64,000 nucleotides of DNA from Nitrospirota bacterium. GTDB lineage: Bacteria > Nitrospirota > Thermodesulfovibrionia > Thermodesulfovibrionales > Dissulfurispiraceae. How positions within the stretch are numbered: position 1 is the stretch's first letter; every line of letters starts with the position of its first letter. Position numbers and translations under genes: made by a program. Below, piece by piece: positions 1 to 8,113 of the stretch. The notes below the pieces were generated by a model, which was not told the DNA's origin, did no database searches, and worked only from the letters and a program-made list of their open reading frames with translations. The stretch is from positions 21,663 to 85,662 of the forward strand of contig JAJYXI010000042.1 of the NCBI GenBank assembly GCA_021791055.1, read 5' to 3'.

Positions 1-390
1 TGAGAAGAATGCCTCGTAGTCCTTTGGAAAGACATCGTTTATAAAAAGAAGGTCTCCAAGTCCCCATGTGACTATCTGCCTGCCTATCCTTAAATCCCAG
101 CTTTTAGCTGTGTAATCTATATAGCCCTCTCTTAACTCTAAGTCTCCCTTTTCATCAATATGATCATAGGAGGCATCGGTTTTTATGAATACCCTGAACG
201 GCTCCTTTGCTCCATCGAGTTTTAATTGGAACCTCTCTTCTGCCCATTTGAAATCGCCTCCGTCAGGATTCGTTCTCGTACTAAAGGAATAATTCCCCTG
301 AAAGAAACCATGCAGGCTTATATCGCCTGCATGGGATGATGTTATTATGAGTAGTGAAACAAAAAATGAGATTAAAACGAATCTTCTCAT
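1..390 (-). CDS. Outer-membrane beta-barrel/porin-like protein, N-terminal part
   Basis: Only the first 130 residues lie in the window; the gene continues past base 1. It starts with a clear signal peptide (MRRFVLISFF..., hydrophobic core, SHA-GD cleavage region), so the product is exported. The mature part has alternating polar/hydrophobic strands typical of outer-membrane barrels. The segment GRQIVTWGLGDLLFINDVFP resembles the DUF1302/alginate-export type barrels. The start ATG overlaps the stop of the upstream CBS gene (ATGA), so it is the last visible gene of the minus-strand operon starting at 8454. The substrate is not evident. Confidence 0.7.
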   Translation of the reverse strand, partial: MRRFVLISFFVSLLIITSSHAGDISLHGFFQGNYSFSTRTNPDGGDFKWAEERFQLKLDGAKEPFRVFIKTDASYDHIDEKGDLELREGYIDYTAKSWDLRIGRQIVTWGLGDLLFINDVFPKDYEAFFS

Positions 391-809
391 TTCTGTTCCT
401 CAAAATAACGATAAAACCCTGGAAAGCCCTTTGGCTCCACATATGCATCCATTACTGAAAATCTATCTACTACTCCTACGAGCTTCTTATCCCTTACTAT
501 GGGGATTACGGTAAAATTATTCTCAAGCATCATCTCAATGAGTTTTTCTGCCGGGGTCTCTGTATCAGCAGTTATCGGTTCCTTTGACATGATCTTTTTT
601 GCAGTAAACTCATCCAGCTTAATACCTTCTCTTAAGGCTCCGAGGAGGTCAAATTCTGTTACGATGCCTATGACCTCCATATCCTCATTTATTACTGGAA
701 GCCCCGGCAGACCGGTTGACATAAACCCGTAAGCAATCTCTCTTCCTGTTGCATCCGGCCTTACTGCAACCCTCCTGTGCATAAGCATTATGTGCTTCGC
801 ATTTATCAT
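387..809 (-). CDS. CBS domain pair protein
   Basis: A 140-residue protein made almost only of two CBS domains (about residues 7-60 and 75-135). Typical signatures are visible: GLPGLPVINEDMEVIGIVTE in the first and NNFTVIPIVRDKKLVGVVDR in the second. CBS pairs bind adenosyl ligands such as AMP, ATP or SAM and act as regulatory modules. Here the pair stands alone, so it probably regulates a partner or senses energy state. It overlaps the outer-membrane gene by 4 bases and follows the LolA-like gene by about 45 bases, consistent with co-transcription. The partner is unknown. Confidence 0.85.
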   Translation of the reverse strand: MINAKHIMLMHRRVAVRPDATGREIAYGFMSTGLPGLPVINEDMEVIGIVTEFDLLGALREGIKLDEFTAKKIMSKEPITADTETPAEKLIEMMLENNFTVIPIVRDKKLVGVVDRFSVMDAYVEPKGFPGFYRYFEEQK

Positions 810-853
810 TTTAATCCCTCCTTTTCTCCTCTCCCTTTATGGGAGTTTACTAT

Positions 854-1642
854 TCATTCAATCCATTTCTTTGGAGGCTGTCTGAGGAACCTCTCTGAAA
901 AAAGGCTGTCCTCGATACCGATATTGTAATCCGATTTTATGTATGTGACCTCTGTCCTGTGTCCGCTCTGGAGGTTTTTCATTGTCCTTTTTGTGACTGT
1001 TGGGAATCCTTTTACGGTCTTTACTTCATCGGCGCTGAATACTTTGTAAAGCTCTCCTTTCCTGTCAAAATATTCCTCTTTAAGAGGCAGGAAATTTGTC
1101 TTATCAATCCATGAAATTTTGTAACTGTAATCCACATCACCGGCCTTTGGCGTGCTTTTTACAACATAGCAGTCTTTCCCGCCAAGCTTTTCTTCTTTCA
1201 CTATTGAATGTGTATCATCCTGAATGTCCCTTCCGGAGATATCCTCATATGTGAAATCCGAGCCGACAAAGCTTGAGCGTTTGTCCTGTGCAGCAATCCT
1301 TCTCACCATGTTTATTGCAGGAACAAAGAGCCACCTGTCATCATCCCTTTCAGGATATTTATAGACCATGAATGTCATATCCTTTACATCAGCGGGCTGA
1401 AAAAAATACATGAAGAACTTCTGGTCGCCTCCCGGCTCGCCATAGTTTTTTCTCAGCATCGTAAGCTCCCTTACCCTCTCCGCACCGCCCTTGCTTATAA
1501 GCTTCATCATAACCCTTGCCTTAAAGTCTTTCCCCTGATAGAGAAATGCAGCCTGCGATTTTTTCATGACTTCATCTGCTGTGATTGCAGATACATTTAA
1601 TGGTAAAATCAACATAAACACAAGTAAAAGATACTTTGTCAT
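854..1642 (-). CDS. Exported LolA-like (outer membrane lipoprotein-sorting family) protein
   Basis: 262 residues with an N-terminal signal peptide (MTKYLLLVFMLILPLNVSA). The body resembles the uncharacterised outer-membrane lipoprotein-sorting proteins with a LolA/LolB-like fold: conserved regions include FMYFFQPADVKDMTFMVY, DDRWLFVPA and GSDFTYEDI. Members commonly sit beside MMPL/RND exporters, as here (exporter at 3517-5895), and are thought to handle lipids or lipoproteins in the periplasm together with the exporter. It lies 18 bases after the YeeE/YedE gene. The substrate is not known. Confidence 0.75.
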   Translation of the reverse strand: MTKYLLLVFMLILPLNVSAITADEVMKKSQAAFLYQGKDFKARVMMKLISKGGAERVRELTMLRKNYGEPGGDQKFFMYFFQPADVKDMTFMVYKYPERDDDRWLFVPAINMVRRIAAQDKRSSFVGSDFTYEDISGRDIQDDTHSIVKEEKLGGKDCYVVKSTPKAGDVDYSYKISWIDKTNFLPLKEEYFDRKGELYKVFSADEVKTVKGFPTVTKRTMKNLQSGHRTEVTYIKSDYNIGIEDSLFSERFLRQPPKKWIE

Positions 1643-1660
1643 CTTAAAACCTCCTTCCCA

Positions 1661-3052
1661 TTATTTTATGCCTCCGATATGCTCTTCGCGAAGCTCCTTT
1701 AAAAATATCTCATCCGTAGATTTGGTAATATATTCCTTTTTGGATACTTTTGCTATGCCGGATCCCTTCTTTATTGTCCAGACGAGGAGAAAAATCAACA
1801 GAGCAGTGTAAGCAAGGGCAAAGCCGTATTGCGCGTACTCGTTGTCAGGAAGAAGTTCAAGCATATTTTTTGCCTCCATGAAGCCACGGGAGAAGAAGAT
1901 ATCGTCTATCTGATCCTTAAAAAGCGAATACGGGAGATAGCCTAACATAAAGCCGGGCAGGGCGGTAAGACCTGTCATGTATGCCATGCCGAGCCTTGAA
2001 TATGTCCTGATCTCGCAGCCGAGCATCATAACACTGCCGATTCCCAGCATAGGACCGCCTACGAGATGGCCGAGATGAAAACCGTATTTGTATTTTCCGG
2101 CCTCTACAACTACCGGCACATCCCATCCGAGGACAATCCATGTAAAAAGTATTGTCAGATTAAACATAAGTATTGCAACGAGAAGCCCGGCAAATGGCAT
2201 CAGTCCTGTAAACATGGTTTGGGTTATCTTTGCTACCTTCATAGCCTCAAAATGTTTTGGCTTAAAAAGGAGGGACTTTGGTGACATTACGGCGCATTCG
2301 GTGCCGAAACCGGACTTGGCAATACCGAAGCCAACGAGAAGGCCGACCAATGTTTTAAGCCCGAGTTCAAACAGCGGAATGCTGCCGATACTGTTAGCCG
2401 AATTGCCCTTCAGGGCTGTCCATCCCGCGGAAACAAGGAGCAGGAGGAAAAAGGCCGTGAATATCAGGCGGACAGGGTCTCTATACGGCTTGTAATCAGG
2501 GTCATAACTTAATGTTTCAGTCTGATACTCCAGTTCAACGCATTTCTGCACCGTTGACTTGACCTCGTGGTGTTTCATGAACCCGCCGGCATTTAATCTT
2601 GCCATAAGCAAAAATGCAAGATATGCAAAGGGGATACTGACAATAGCCACCACTATTGATGTAAGGCTCATCGCCGGTATGCCTCCGAGGTAATGCCATG
2701 CAGTGCATCCCTGTGCAAGCCTGGTGCCGAATCCGAAGATCATGGCCCCGAAGAAGGCGAGCATTAAGACGCGGGGAGGGTATTTCACCCAGCTCTTTCT
2801 TTCCCGCTCTATGATCGTCACAATGCAGCCCCCGAATATCATGCCGATCAGCACCCAGTGGATATCTCCGCTGTATGTCCGTGTAATAAAATCGGTCCCG
2901 CTTATATTTTCCTCAAGCGTGCCGAACATCTTTGCAAGGCCTGTTGTTATGGGTATCGGTGTTTCATATTTCAGGAAATACAATACTTCTGCAAGCCCTA
3001 CCAGAAATCCTCCCCACACAAAAGACCATGGTTTCGTAAGAATGTTTCTCAA
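1661..3052 (-). CDS. YeeE/YedE family sulfur (or selenium) transporter
   Basis: 463-residue integral membrane protein with about ten hydrophobic segments. It contains the duplicated Cys-bearing signatures of the YeeE/YedE (TsuA-like) family: GTRLAQGCTAWHYLGG near residue 115, KSGFGTECAVMSP near 265 and LGCEIRTYSRLG near 345. Family members import thiosulfate via conserved cysteines, and some YedE members co-occur with selenium-use genes. Its place in an operon with DsrE-family proteins and an SQR-like flavoprotein supports a role in sulfur-species uptake. Because the DsrE gene here looks like a selenoprotein, selenium transport is an alternative. Substrate assignment is an inference. Confidence 0.85.
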   Translation of the reverse strand: MRNILTKPWSFVWGGFLVGLAEVLYFLKYETPIPITTGLAKMFGTLEENISGTDFITRTYSGDIHWVLIGMIFGGCIVTIIERERKSWVKYPPRVLMLAFFGAMIFGFGTRLAQGCTAWHYLGGIPAMSLTSIVVAIVSIPFAYLAFLLMARLNAGGFMKHHEVKSTVQKCVELEYQTETLSYDPDYKPYRDPVRLIFTAFFLLLLVSAGWTALKGNSANSIGSIPLFELGLKTLVGLLVGFGIAKSGFGTECAVMSPKSLLFKPKHFEAMKVAKITQTMFTGLMPFAGLLVAILMFNLTILFTWIVLGWDVPVVVEAGKYKYGFHLGHLVGGPMLGIGSVMMLGCEIRTYSRLGMAYMTGLTALPGFMLGYLPYSLFKDQIDDIFFSRGFMEAKNMLELLPDNEYAQYGFALAYTALLIFLLVWTIKKGSGIAKVSKKEYITKSTDEIFLKELREEHIGGIK

Positions 3053-3115
3053 TTTGTATCCTCCCCAATTTTCTTGAACTTTTATTCAGGGACACGCCCT
3101 GACATTAACTTACTC

Positions 3116-3520
3116 TCAGCCTATTCCGCTGCGGAAGCTAATCACTTCCTTGATTACATTTTTAAGTTCTACACCTAATTGATTTGCCATATCCTGCCAT
3201 CCCTTATCTGATTTCCTCATGTTGGCAATATCCCTGTAAGATTTTTTTGACAGATTCGACATAATGATTATCGCAACCGTGTCTCCTGGCGGGAATTCTT
3301 TAATCAGGGTCTCGATCACATCCGGTTTCTGAACCCCGAAAAAATAGTCCTTAGCCTTTTTCTCAAATGTCTTAAGGTTCTTTGACTGGTTTTTATTAAT
3401 CATCTTTACCAGTTTTTCCAATCTCTCGGACTCTGACAGCCGGGCAAAAGATGCCCCGGGCAGCAAAAACATGAAGATAAGCAGCACAACCAAAACCTTT
3501 CTGATCACTTTGATATTCAC
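3116..3520 (-). CDS. Small exported protein of unknown function
   Basis: 134 residues with a signal peptide (MNIKVIRKVLVVLLIFMFLLPGASFA), followed by a charged, helix-rich domain (RLSESERLEKLVKMINKNQ, ...SDKGWQDMANQLG...). I recognise no family. It overlaps the stop of the RND/MMPL exporter by 4 bases, so it is translationally coupled to it and may be a periplasmic accessory of that exporter. That role is inferred from position only. Confidence 0.6.
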   Translation of the reverse strand: MNIKVIRKVLVVLLIFMFLLPGASFARLSESERLEKLVKMINKNQSKNLKTFEKKAKDYFFGVQKPDVIETLIKEFPPGDTVAIIIMSNLSKKSYRDIANMRKSDKGWQDMANQLGVELKNVIKEVISFRSGIG

Positions 3521-5895
3521 CTCAAACCTCCTTTAAAGAGCCAGCCCCTCAATAGTATTATCAGGGCCGGCAGATATATTATTGTCATTAATGCACTGAG
3601 CATCATCATGCTCACGATGAAAGCTCCTACAGTTATATAAGGCGTAAGCGGAGCAAACATCATTACAGAAAAGGCAGAGGCAAAGAGCACGGCATTGCGC
3701 ATGATACCCTTGCCAGGTCTTGCAGCAGTCCATAGCAATGAATCAGTGATGAGTGATGAGTTAGGAGTTGGTAGTTTAGAATTTACCCCCCCTTCAATCC
3801 CCCCCTTAGTAAGGGGGGGCTGGGGGGGTGACTGCTGACTCTCAGCTAATCTCTGTCTGAACCTGCTTACAAAATGAATTGCAAAGTCCACTGCCATGCC
3901 TAAGCTGAGGCATGATAGCACCGAGATTGGCATGTCGAATCTCTTGCCTGAAAATCCTATGACCCCATAAATGAGGAGTATGGTAAATACCAGCGGCACA
4001 TAGCTTACCAATGCCCATTTAAAGGAACGGAAATTAAACACGAGTATCACAAATACAGCAATGAGGGCAAGGATAAAGCCTTTAACCATATCCCACAGCA
4101 CTTCATGGTTCCAGATGAGATTGAAATAGGCTATGCCTGCTGGCTTTAGATCAATCGGCAGCGGATTTGCCTTTTTATATTCCCCGGCAGCCTTTATAAC
4201 CTCTTTCATTGCGCCTGCATCCCATGTCTTGAGCTGCACCCATATATTTGCCTTTTTAAATGCCGGATCAACCACATTGTCGAGATCAGAGGGCTTGGCA
4301 GACATGCTGAAGAGGAAGAGATACTGTCCTACAGCCTCCTTTGTTTCAGGCACGGTGTCGAATTTCGGATCATCGTCATGAAGTACACGGTTTATTCTCT
4401 TGACATAGTCTGCTACAGAAAATGTCTTTCCCACTACCGGCAGCTTTTCGATGTGCCTCTGTAGTCCTTCGATGTATCTCATTGTCCCGGGGTTTTTGAT
4501 AAAATCGTCCTCTTTCGATATTGCTACTATATAGCCGAGAGATGTGCCCCCGAGCGCGCTGTTTATCTCCCTGTCGGCAACGCGCACTTCGCTGTTCTTT
4601 TTGAACCACTCCACCATATTGTTGTTCACCACGATCTTTGATATGCCGATGACTGCCATGACAAAGAGGACGATGCCTGTAATAACTGTAGCCTTAGATT
4701 TGTAAACGCCCAGACCTGCAAGGCTTCTAAGGAATCTGGATGCCCTGCCTGTCGCCATATCCTCGCCCTGCGATGCCTTATCCAGATTGGATTCCTTCAC
4801 AAACATGAACATTGCAGGGATGAAGCTGAAGCTCAGAACCCTTAGCATCACTGTACCGAATGCCACGAGCCCGCCGAAGACCTTGACAGGAATAATGCTC
4901 ATGAACAAGAGCACTCCGAAACCAGCTGCAGTTGCCAGCGCTGTGTATCGCACAGGGCGCCCCACAGCCCGCATGGTCTCTATGATTGCTGTCTTTTTAT
5001 CCCTCTTCTCTTTATAGCGGAAATAAAACTCATTGAAGATATGTATGCTGTCCGTTGCAATCGCCATCAAAAACACAGGCGCCATGGAGCTCATGATGTG
5101 AATGGGAAATCCGAGGGCTATTAATAACCCCATGCTCCATATAATGCTCATCATAGCATCCATCATCAGCGTAACTGATAAAAATAAATCTTTGAACATC
5201 AGATATCTGACAAACAGCATTACCATCCCTGCAATTGGAGCGAATATTGCCATGAGCTTGAACATCTCTGCGCCGAAGGTATCCCTTGCAACAGGATCAC
5301 CGGCTACATAGTATTTTTCATCACCTTTTTCCTTTTTTAATATCTCCCGTATCCTGTCTGCTATCTCTTTGCCGTTGGCTCCTTTTTCAAGGGGCACATA
5401 AATGGCCGTAGTCTTTCCATCCTTTGATATGATGCGGTTCAGAAAAAGGGGATTGTCATAGAGATCCTTCCGGAATGCCTTCAGCTCCCCTTCGTTCTTT
5501 GGCACATCGGTCATGAGAGGAGCTACGTGCAATATGCCTTCCCCGGCAGTTACATTTGTAATTGTCGGAAAGCTGTTCACATCCCGCGAGGCAACGCCTT
5601 TTATCCGCATAATCTCATCGGTTATTTTTTTAATCTTTCCGAGGGTATCGGCATTGACAATGCCCTTCTCATTCTTTATCCCTACTACGATCATGTCTTC
5701 GTACAGTCCGAAGGTGCGGTCAACCTCGTCATTCCATACCCTCACATCCGATGTTGCCGGAAGCATATTCTTGGGATTCGTGTCGGTCTTCATCTTCGGG
5801 AACTGGGTCATGAAGATAAGTGTGATAATTACCGACAGAATAACCACTAATTTTGGATGTTCAACAGAAAATTCAACAAGAGAAAACTTCCGCAT
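3517..5895 (-). CDS. RND superfamily (MMPL/HpnN-like) exporter with a repeat-derived insertion
   Basis: 792-residue RND transporter with two halves of about six membrane segments each. The first half has the long periplasmic loop after TM1 and the TM4 region PVFLMAIATDSIHIFNEF (near residue 270). The second half has MAVDFAIHFVSRFRQRLAES (near 670). Such MMPL proteins export lipids, hopanoids or other hydrophobic compounds. After the second TM4 block, about residues 683-718 form a Pro/Gly-rich stretch (SPPQPPLTKGGIEGG...NSSLITDSLL). This is encoded by a C/G-rich palindrome plus a heptamer repeat and is probably an in-frame repeat insertion in a cytoplasmic loop. LolA-like and small exported genes follow in the operon. 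Confidence 0.85.
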   Translation of the reverse strand: MRKFSLVEFSVEHPKLVVILSVIITLIFMTQFPKMKTDTNPKNMLPATSDVRVWNDEVDRTFGLYEDMIVVGIKNEKGIVNADTLGKIKKITDEIMRIKGVASRDVNSFPTITNVTAGEGILHVAPLMTDVPKNEGELKAFRKDLYDNPLFLNRIISKDGKTTAIYVPLEKGANGKEIADRIREILKKEKGDEKYYVAGDPVARDTFGAEMFKLMAIFAPIAGMVMLFVRYLMFKDLFLSVTLMMDAMMSIIWSMGLLIALGFPIHIMSSMAPVFLMAIATDSIHIFNEFYFRYKEKRDKKTAIIETMRAVGRPVRYTALATAAGFGVLLFMSIIPVKVFGGLVAFGTVMLRVLSFSFIPAMFMFVKESNLDKASQGEDMATGRASRFLRSLAGLGVYKSKATVITGIVLFVMAVIGISKIVVNNNMVEWFKKNSEVRVADREINSALGGTSLGYIVAISKEDDFIKNPGTMRYIEGLQRHIEKLPVVGKTFSVADYVKRINRVLHDDDPKFDTVPETKEAVGQYLFLFSMSAKPSDLDNVVDPAFKKANIWVQLKTWDAGAMKEVIKAAGEYKKANPLPIDLKPAGIAYFNLIWNHEVLWDMVKGFILALIAVFVILVFNFRSFKWALVSYVPLVFTILLIYGVIGFSGKRFDMPISVLSCLSLGMAVDFAIHFVSRFRQRLAESQQSPPQPPLTKGGIEGGVNSKLPTPNSSLITDSLLWTAARPGKGIMRNAVLFASAFSVMMFAPLTPYITVGAFIVSMMMLSALMTIIYLPALIILLRGWLFKGGLR
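3744..3778. repeat. Degenerate heptanucleotide tandem repeat inside the RND exporter gene
   Basis: Reading the plus strand gives successive 7-bp units CAGTGAT, GAGTGAT, GAGTTAG, GAGTTGG, TAGTTTA. It lies inside the exporter coding sequence and encodes the polar PTPNSSLITDS part of the extra loop. It belongs to the heptamer-repeat family seen elsewhere in the window. Confidence 0.75.
3786..3828. repeat. C/G-tract palindromic repeat (PPLTKGG type) within coding sequence
   Basis: Two nested inverted C7/G7 tracts: an inner perfect 10-bp stem (CCCCCCCTTA / TAAGGGGGGG, 3799-3819) and an outer C7/G7 pair (3786-3792 with 3822-3828). On the coding strand it is translated as PPQPPLTKGGIEGG. Palindromes with this coding signature are dispersed in many bacterial genomes and insert into both genes and gaps. 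Confidence 0.75.
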
Positions 5896-5908
5896 ACACC
5901 TTCCTCCT

Positions 5909-7099
5909 TTATGGCAAATTGCTTAATCCGTGTTTCATTTTCCAGAGAAAATATCTCTCAAATCCGGCCTTAAGGGACTTAATCCAGGTGCTCTTCATGA
6001 GCACTGATTCCTGCCTCGGCGGAAGCACAGGCCTTGCCTTCATGTATGCGGCAGTATTGCCCATATCCATAAGGCATATCACCGATAACTCCTCAGGCGA
6101 AGGCGGAGCTGCATTCCTGAGTTCGGATACAATCGTTGCCGCTGCTGTCTTTGCCATTGTTACGGTCATATAACCTGTCTTTGGCACGCCTGTTGGCACA
6201 GGGGTTGACTCAGGAGGAGCAATAGCCATTGCAACGCCGATAGTGAAGATATTTTTATATTTTGTATGTCTGTAGTTTTTATCCACCGGTATGAAGCCCC
6301 TCGGATTGCCGAGTGGCGCAACAGCAGGGACACCCTTAAACGGCGGCGCTATCATGGCAAGCTTAAATGGCAGTTTTGTGCCGTCCTTAAGCCTCACCTC
6401 TGATGGCACAACCTCTTCAATGGCCTGATTTGCGAGATATTTTATATCCCTCTTTGCAAACTCATCCTCAACGAATCTCTTTGAATTGCCAAGTCCTCCA
6501 ATGCCGAAATGGCCTACATAGGGCTCTGATGTCAGATAAAATATCGGCACCTTATGTCTTATTTTTCTTTTCCTCAGTTCTGTATCCATCTCAAATGCGA
6601 GTTCGTATGACGGCCCGAAGCAGCTTACTCCCTGTGCAGAGCCGAGGATTATGGAACCGGGTTCTTCGAGGATTTTCTTCCACGAGAGATTGGTCTTCAC
6701 AGCATGATCGAGGGTGAATGTACAGTCCGTGTAACCTTTATCCGGGCCGATACCAGGAATTTCATCAAAAGAAAGATGAGGGCCTGTGGATACTATGAGA
6801 TAGTCGTACGGAATCTCTCTTGCAGCAGTGAATACCTTTGATGCATCCGGCTCTATCCTTATAGCAGCCTCGTTAATAAAATCTATGCCTTTTGGCTTCA
6901 GTATCTCAGAAACCCTCAGTGTTATATCATCAGGCCTTCTATGTCCCATAATAAGCCACGGCAGAGACGGCAGGAAGACGAACCTTTCGTCATCGCTCAC
7001 AACCGTTATCGTTGATTCTTTTCCGAGAAGCCTTCTCAACTCAAAGGCAGCGGTGAGACCGCCGAAGGAGCCCCCGAGTATTGCTATTTTTGTCCTCAT
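5909..7099 (-). CDS. SQR-like FAD-dependent pyridine nucleotide-disulfide oxidoreductase
   Basis: 396-residue flavoprotein beginning with a dinucleotide-binding motif (IAILGGSFGGLTAAFELRR) and a second ATG-like segment (KNIFTIGVAMAI) near residue 285. Overall architecture matches the sulfide:quinone oxidoreductase/type-II NADH dehydrogenase family, which oxidises sulfide or other donors and passes electrons to membrane quinone. A conserved-looking Cys in GSAQGVSCFGPSYELAFE (about residue 160) may be redox active. The C-terminal amphipathic segment (KSLKAGFERYFLWKMKHGL) could attach to the membrane. It sits 15 bases after the TusB-like gene, supporting a sulfur role. The exact electron donor is not shown. 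Confidence 0.8.
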   Translation of the reverse strand: MRTKIAILGGSFGGLTAAFELRRLLGKESTITVVSDDERFVFLPSLPWLIMGHRRPDDITLRVSEILKPKGIDFINEAAIRIEPDASKVFTAAREIPYDYLIVSTGPHLSFDEIPGIGPDKGYTDCTFTLDHAVKTNLSWKKILEEPGSIILGSAQGVSCFGPSYELAFEMDTELRKRKIRHKVPIFYLTSEPYVGHFGIGGLGNSKRFVEDEFAKRDIKYLANQAIEEVVPSEVRLKDGTKLPFKLAMIAPPFKGVPAVAPLGNPRGFIPVDKNYRHTKYKNIFTIGVAMAIAPPESTPVPTGVPKTGYMTVTMAKTAAATIVSELRNAAPPSPEELSVICLMDMGNTAAYMKARPVLPPRQESVLMKSTWIKSLKAGFERYFLWKMKHGLSNLP

Positions 7100-7114
7100 T
7101 ACCTTCCCCCGTTT

Positions 7115-7396
7115 TTAGAACATTCCCACTACTTTGCTTTCATTGACCATAAGGTCCACAAGTCCTTCGTAGTTAATCTCTCTAATACCCTTCCCTATCT
7201 CCTCCAAACCCAATCCCCTTAGCCGTGCATCTTCATCAAGGATAAACGCTGTTCCGCAAAAACCTTCAAGCCTCTCCTTCTGTGCAAAATACACTGCATT
7301 CTGTATCAGGCAAATATCAGCAGCCATATCCCTTGCCAATTTTACACCCCTTTTACCCTCATGGGTATCCGGTGAACTTTTGATAATTACAAGCAT
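7115..7396 (-). CDS. DsrE-superfamily protein, TusB/DsrH-like
   Basis: 93 residues, the usual length of TusB/DsrH. It has the alternating beta/alpha pattern of the DsrE fold (MLVIIKSSPDTHEG..., DICLIQNAVYFAQ, LVDLMVNESKVVGMF). The motif DICLIQNAVYFA matches the D-x-x-L-L-Q-x-A-V-Y type seen in TusB. In known systems TusBCD/DsrEFH forms a hexameric persulfide relay in the cytoplasm. It follows the TusC-like gene by 9 bases, completing a D-C-B order. No clear catalytic Cys is present at the C-terminus. Confidence 0.75.
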   Translation of the reverse strand: MLVIIKSSPDTHEGKRGVKLARDMAADICLIQNAVYFAQKERLEGFCGTAFILDEDARLRGLGLEEIGKGIREINYEGLVDLMVNESKVVGMF

Positions 7397-7405
7397 AAAT
7401 CCTCC

Positions 7406-7759
7406 CTAAAAAATCATTGTTGTATCTGATTCATTAATAATCTCAGCGATTTCAGAGCTGTTTGCAATAATTACCCCATCTATGATGTCATCATTCTCGA
7501 GATGCTCATCTTTTATAGAGGTTTTATCAGCATATACATCCGCCCCCATATCAATGCAATCTTTGATCCCCGACTCGATGCTTGAATATTCGGTATTGGA
7601 TGTGTCCTGCCCCTTTTTAGCTGCGTTCACACCGCCATCTACAAGTATCAGTTTTACAGCCATGTCCTCGATTATTCCGCCGAGTGCGTGTCTTATAGCC
7701 TCTGGCGCATCAACAGTGCCGTATGGCGGTCTCCTTAAAATTATGCCTATGCTTCCCAT
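7406..7759 (-). CDS. DsrE-superfamily protein, TusC/DsrF-like
   Basis: 117 residues, TusC/DsrF size. The N-terminus (GSIGIILRRPPYGTVDAPEAIRHALGGII) matches the K/R-x-P-x-G...A-x-x-A opening of TusC. A typical second half follows (GADVYADKTSIKDEHLENDD). It is expected to be the structural middle subunit of a TusDCB-like sulfur relay. Its Shine-Dalgarno (GGGGG, 7765-7769) abuts the stop codon of the preceding DsrE ORF only if that ORF is read through its internal UGA, which supports readthrough of the upstream gene. Confidence 0.8.
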   Translation of the reverse strand: MGSIGIILRRPPYGTVDAPEAIRHALGGIIEDMAVKLILVDGGVNAAKKGQDTSNTEYSSIESGIKDCIDMGADVYADKTSIKDEHLENDDIIDGVIIANSSEIAEIINESDTTMIF

Positions 7760-7768
7760 AATTGCCCC

Positions 7769-8113
7769 CTATAGCCCGAAATTTAAAAAGACGGGTTTTG
7801 ATTTAATCACATTGAAAAGCCCTTTTAATGAGCTCATCTCTCCACCTTCAACAGAGTCCTCTGCCGCAAGACCGCGGGTCTGCATGCATCCTGTTCATAT
7901 GTCAACTTTGAGCCCCCTACCGACAAGATCTTCAAGCGCCGATAGCGACTTTGGAACCTGTCCTTTTACTATCGAAAACACGCCATCACCCGATGCAATA
8001 AGCCTCACCTTCTGACCCCTTTTCAGGGCAGCATCCGCAAGCTTTAAAATAGTGTGGGTGTTCTCAAAACTATAAGGCGTTGTTGAAAGAAACATCACAA
8101 TCTCCTTTTGCAT
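7769..8113 (-). CDS. DsrE/TusD-like protein with in-frame UGA, candidate selenoprotein
   Basis: Read with UGA (7895-7897) as an amino acid, this is 114 residues, the normal size of TusD/DsrE-family proteins. Residues 1-72 give the N-terminal DsrE fold, and the UGA is residue 73. The frame continues as TGCMQTRGLAAEDSVEGG and ends at TAG 7769-7771. Family members have a redox Cys here, as CxxC or C-x9-RG, followed by the conserved RG(L/V). So the UGA replaces the catalytic Cys and forms U-x-x-C. A compact hairpin lies 18-31 nt downstream of the UGA. The start overlaps the ArsR stop (TAATG). The alternative is a nonsense mutation or sequencing error. Sec-machinery genes are not in this window. 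Confidence 0.75.
7864..7881 (-). promoter_or_regulatory. Candidate bacterial SECIS hairpin
   Basis: Downstream of the UGA, CCGC (7877-7874) pairs with GCGG (7867-7864) around a GGUCUU loop. The loop begins with G, as bacterial SECIS loops require, and resembles the GGUCU of E. coli fdhF. A competing fold pairs AGACC with GGUCU around a CGC triloop (7881-7869). Distance to the UGA (about 17-21 nt) fits known bSECIS spacing. This was assessed by eye only. Confidence 0.5.

Noticed and set aside
499..732. Plus-strand ORF opposite the CBS gene
   Set aside because: Shadow of the CBS reading frame with no start signal or family features; the same holds for other antisense frames in the window.
7895..8113. 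A complete 72-residue DsrE protein ending at UGA
   Set aside because: It would lack the conserved redox and RG segment that follows in frame; the 114-codon reading with UGA as an amino acid is better supported.
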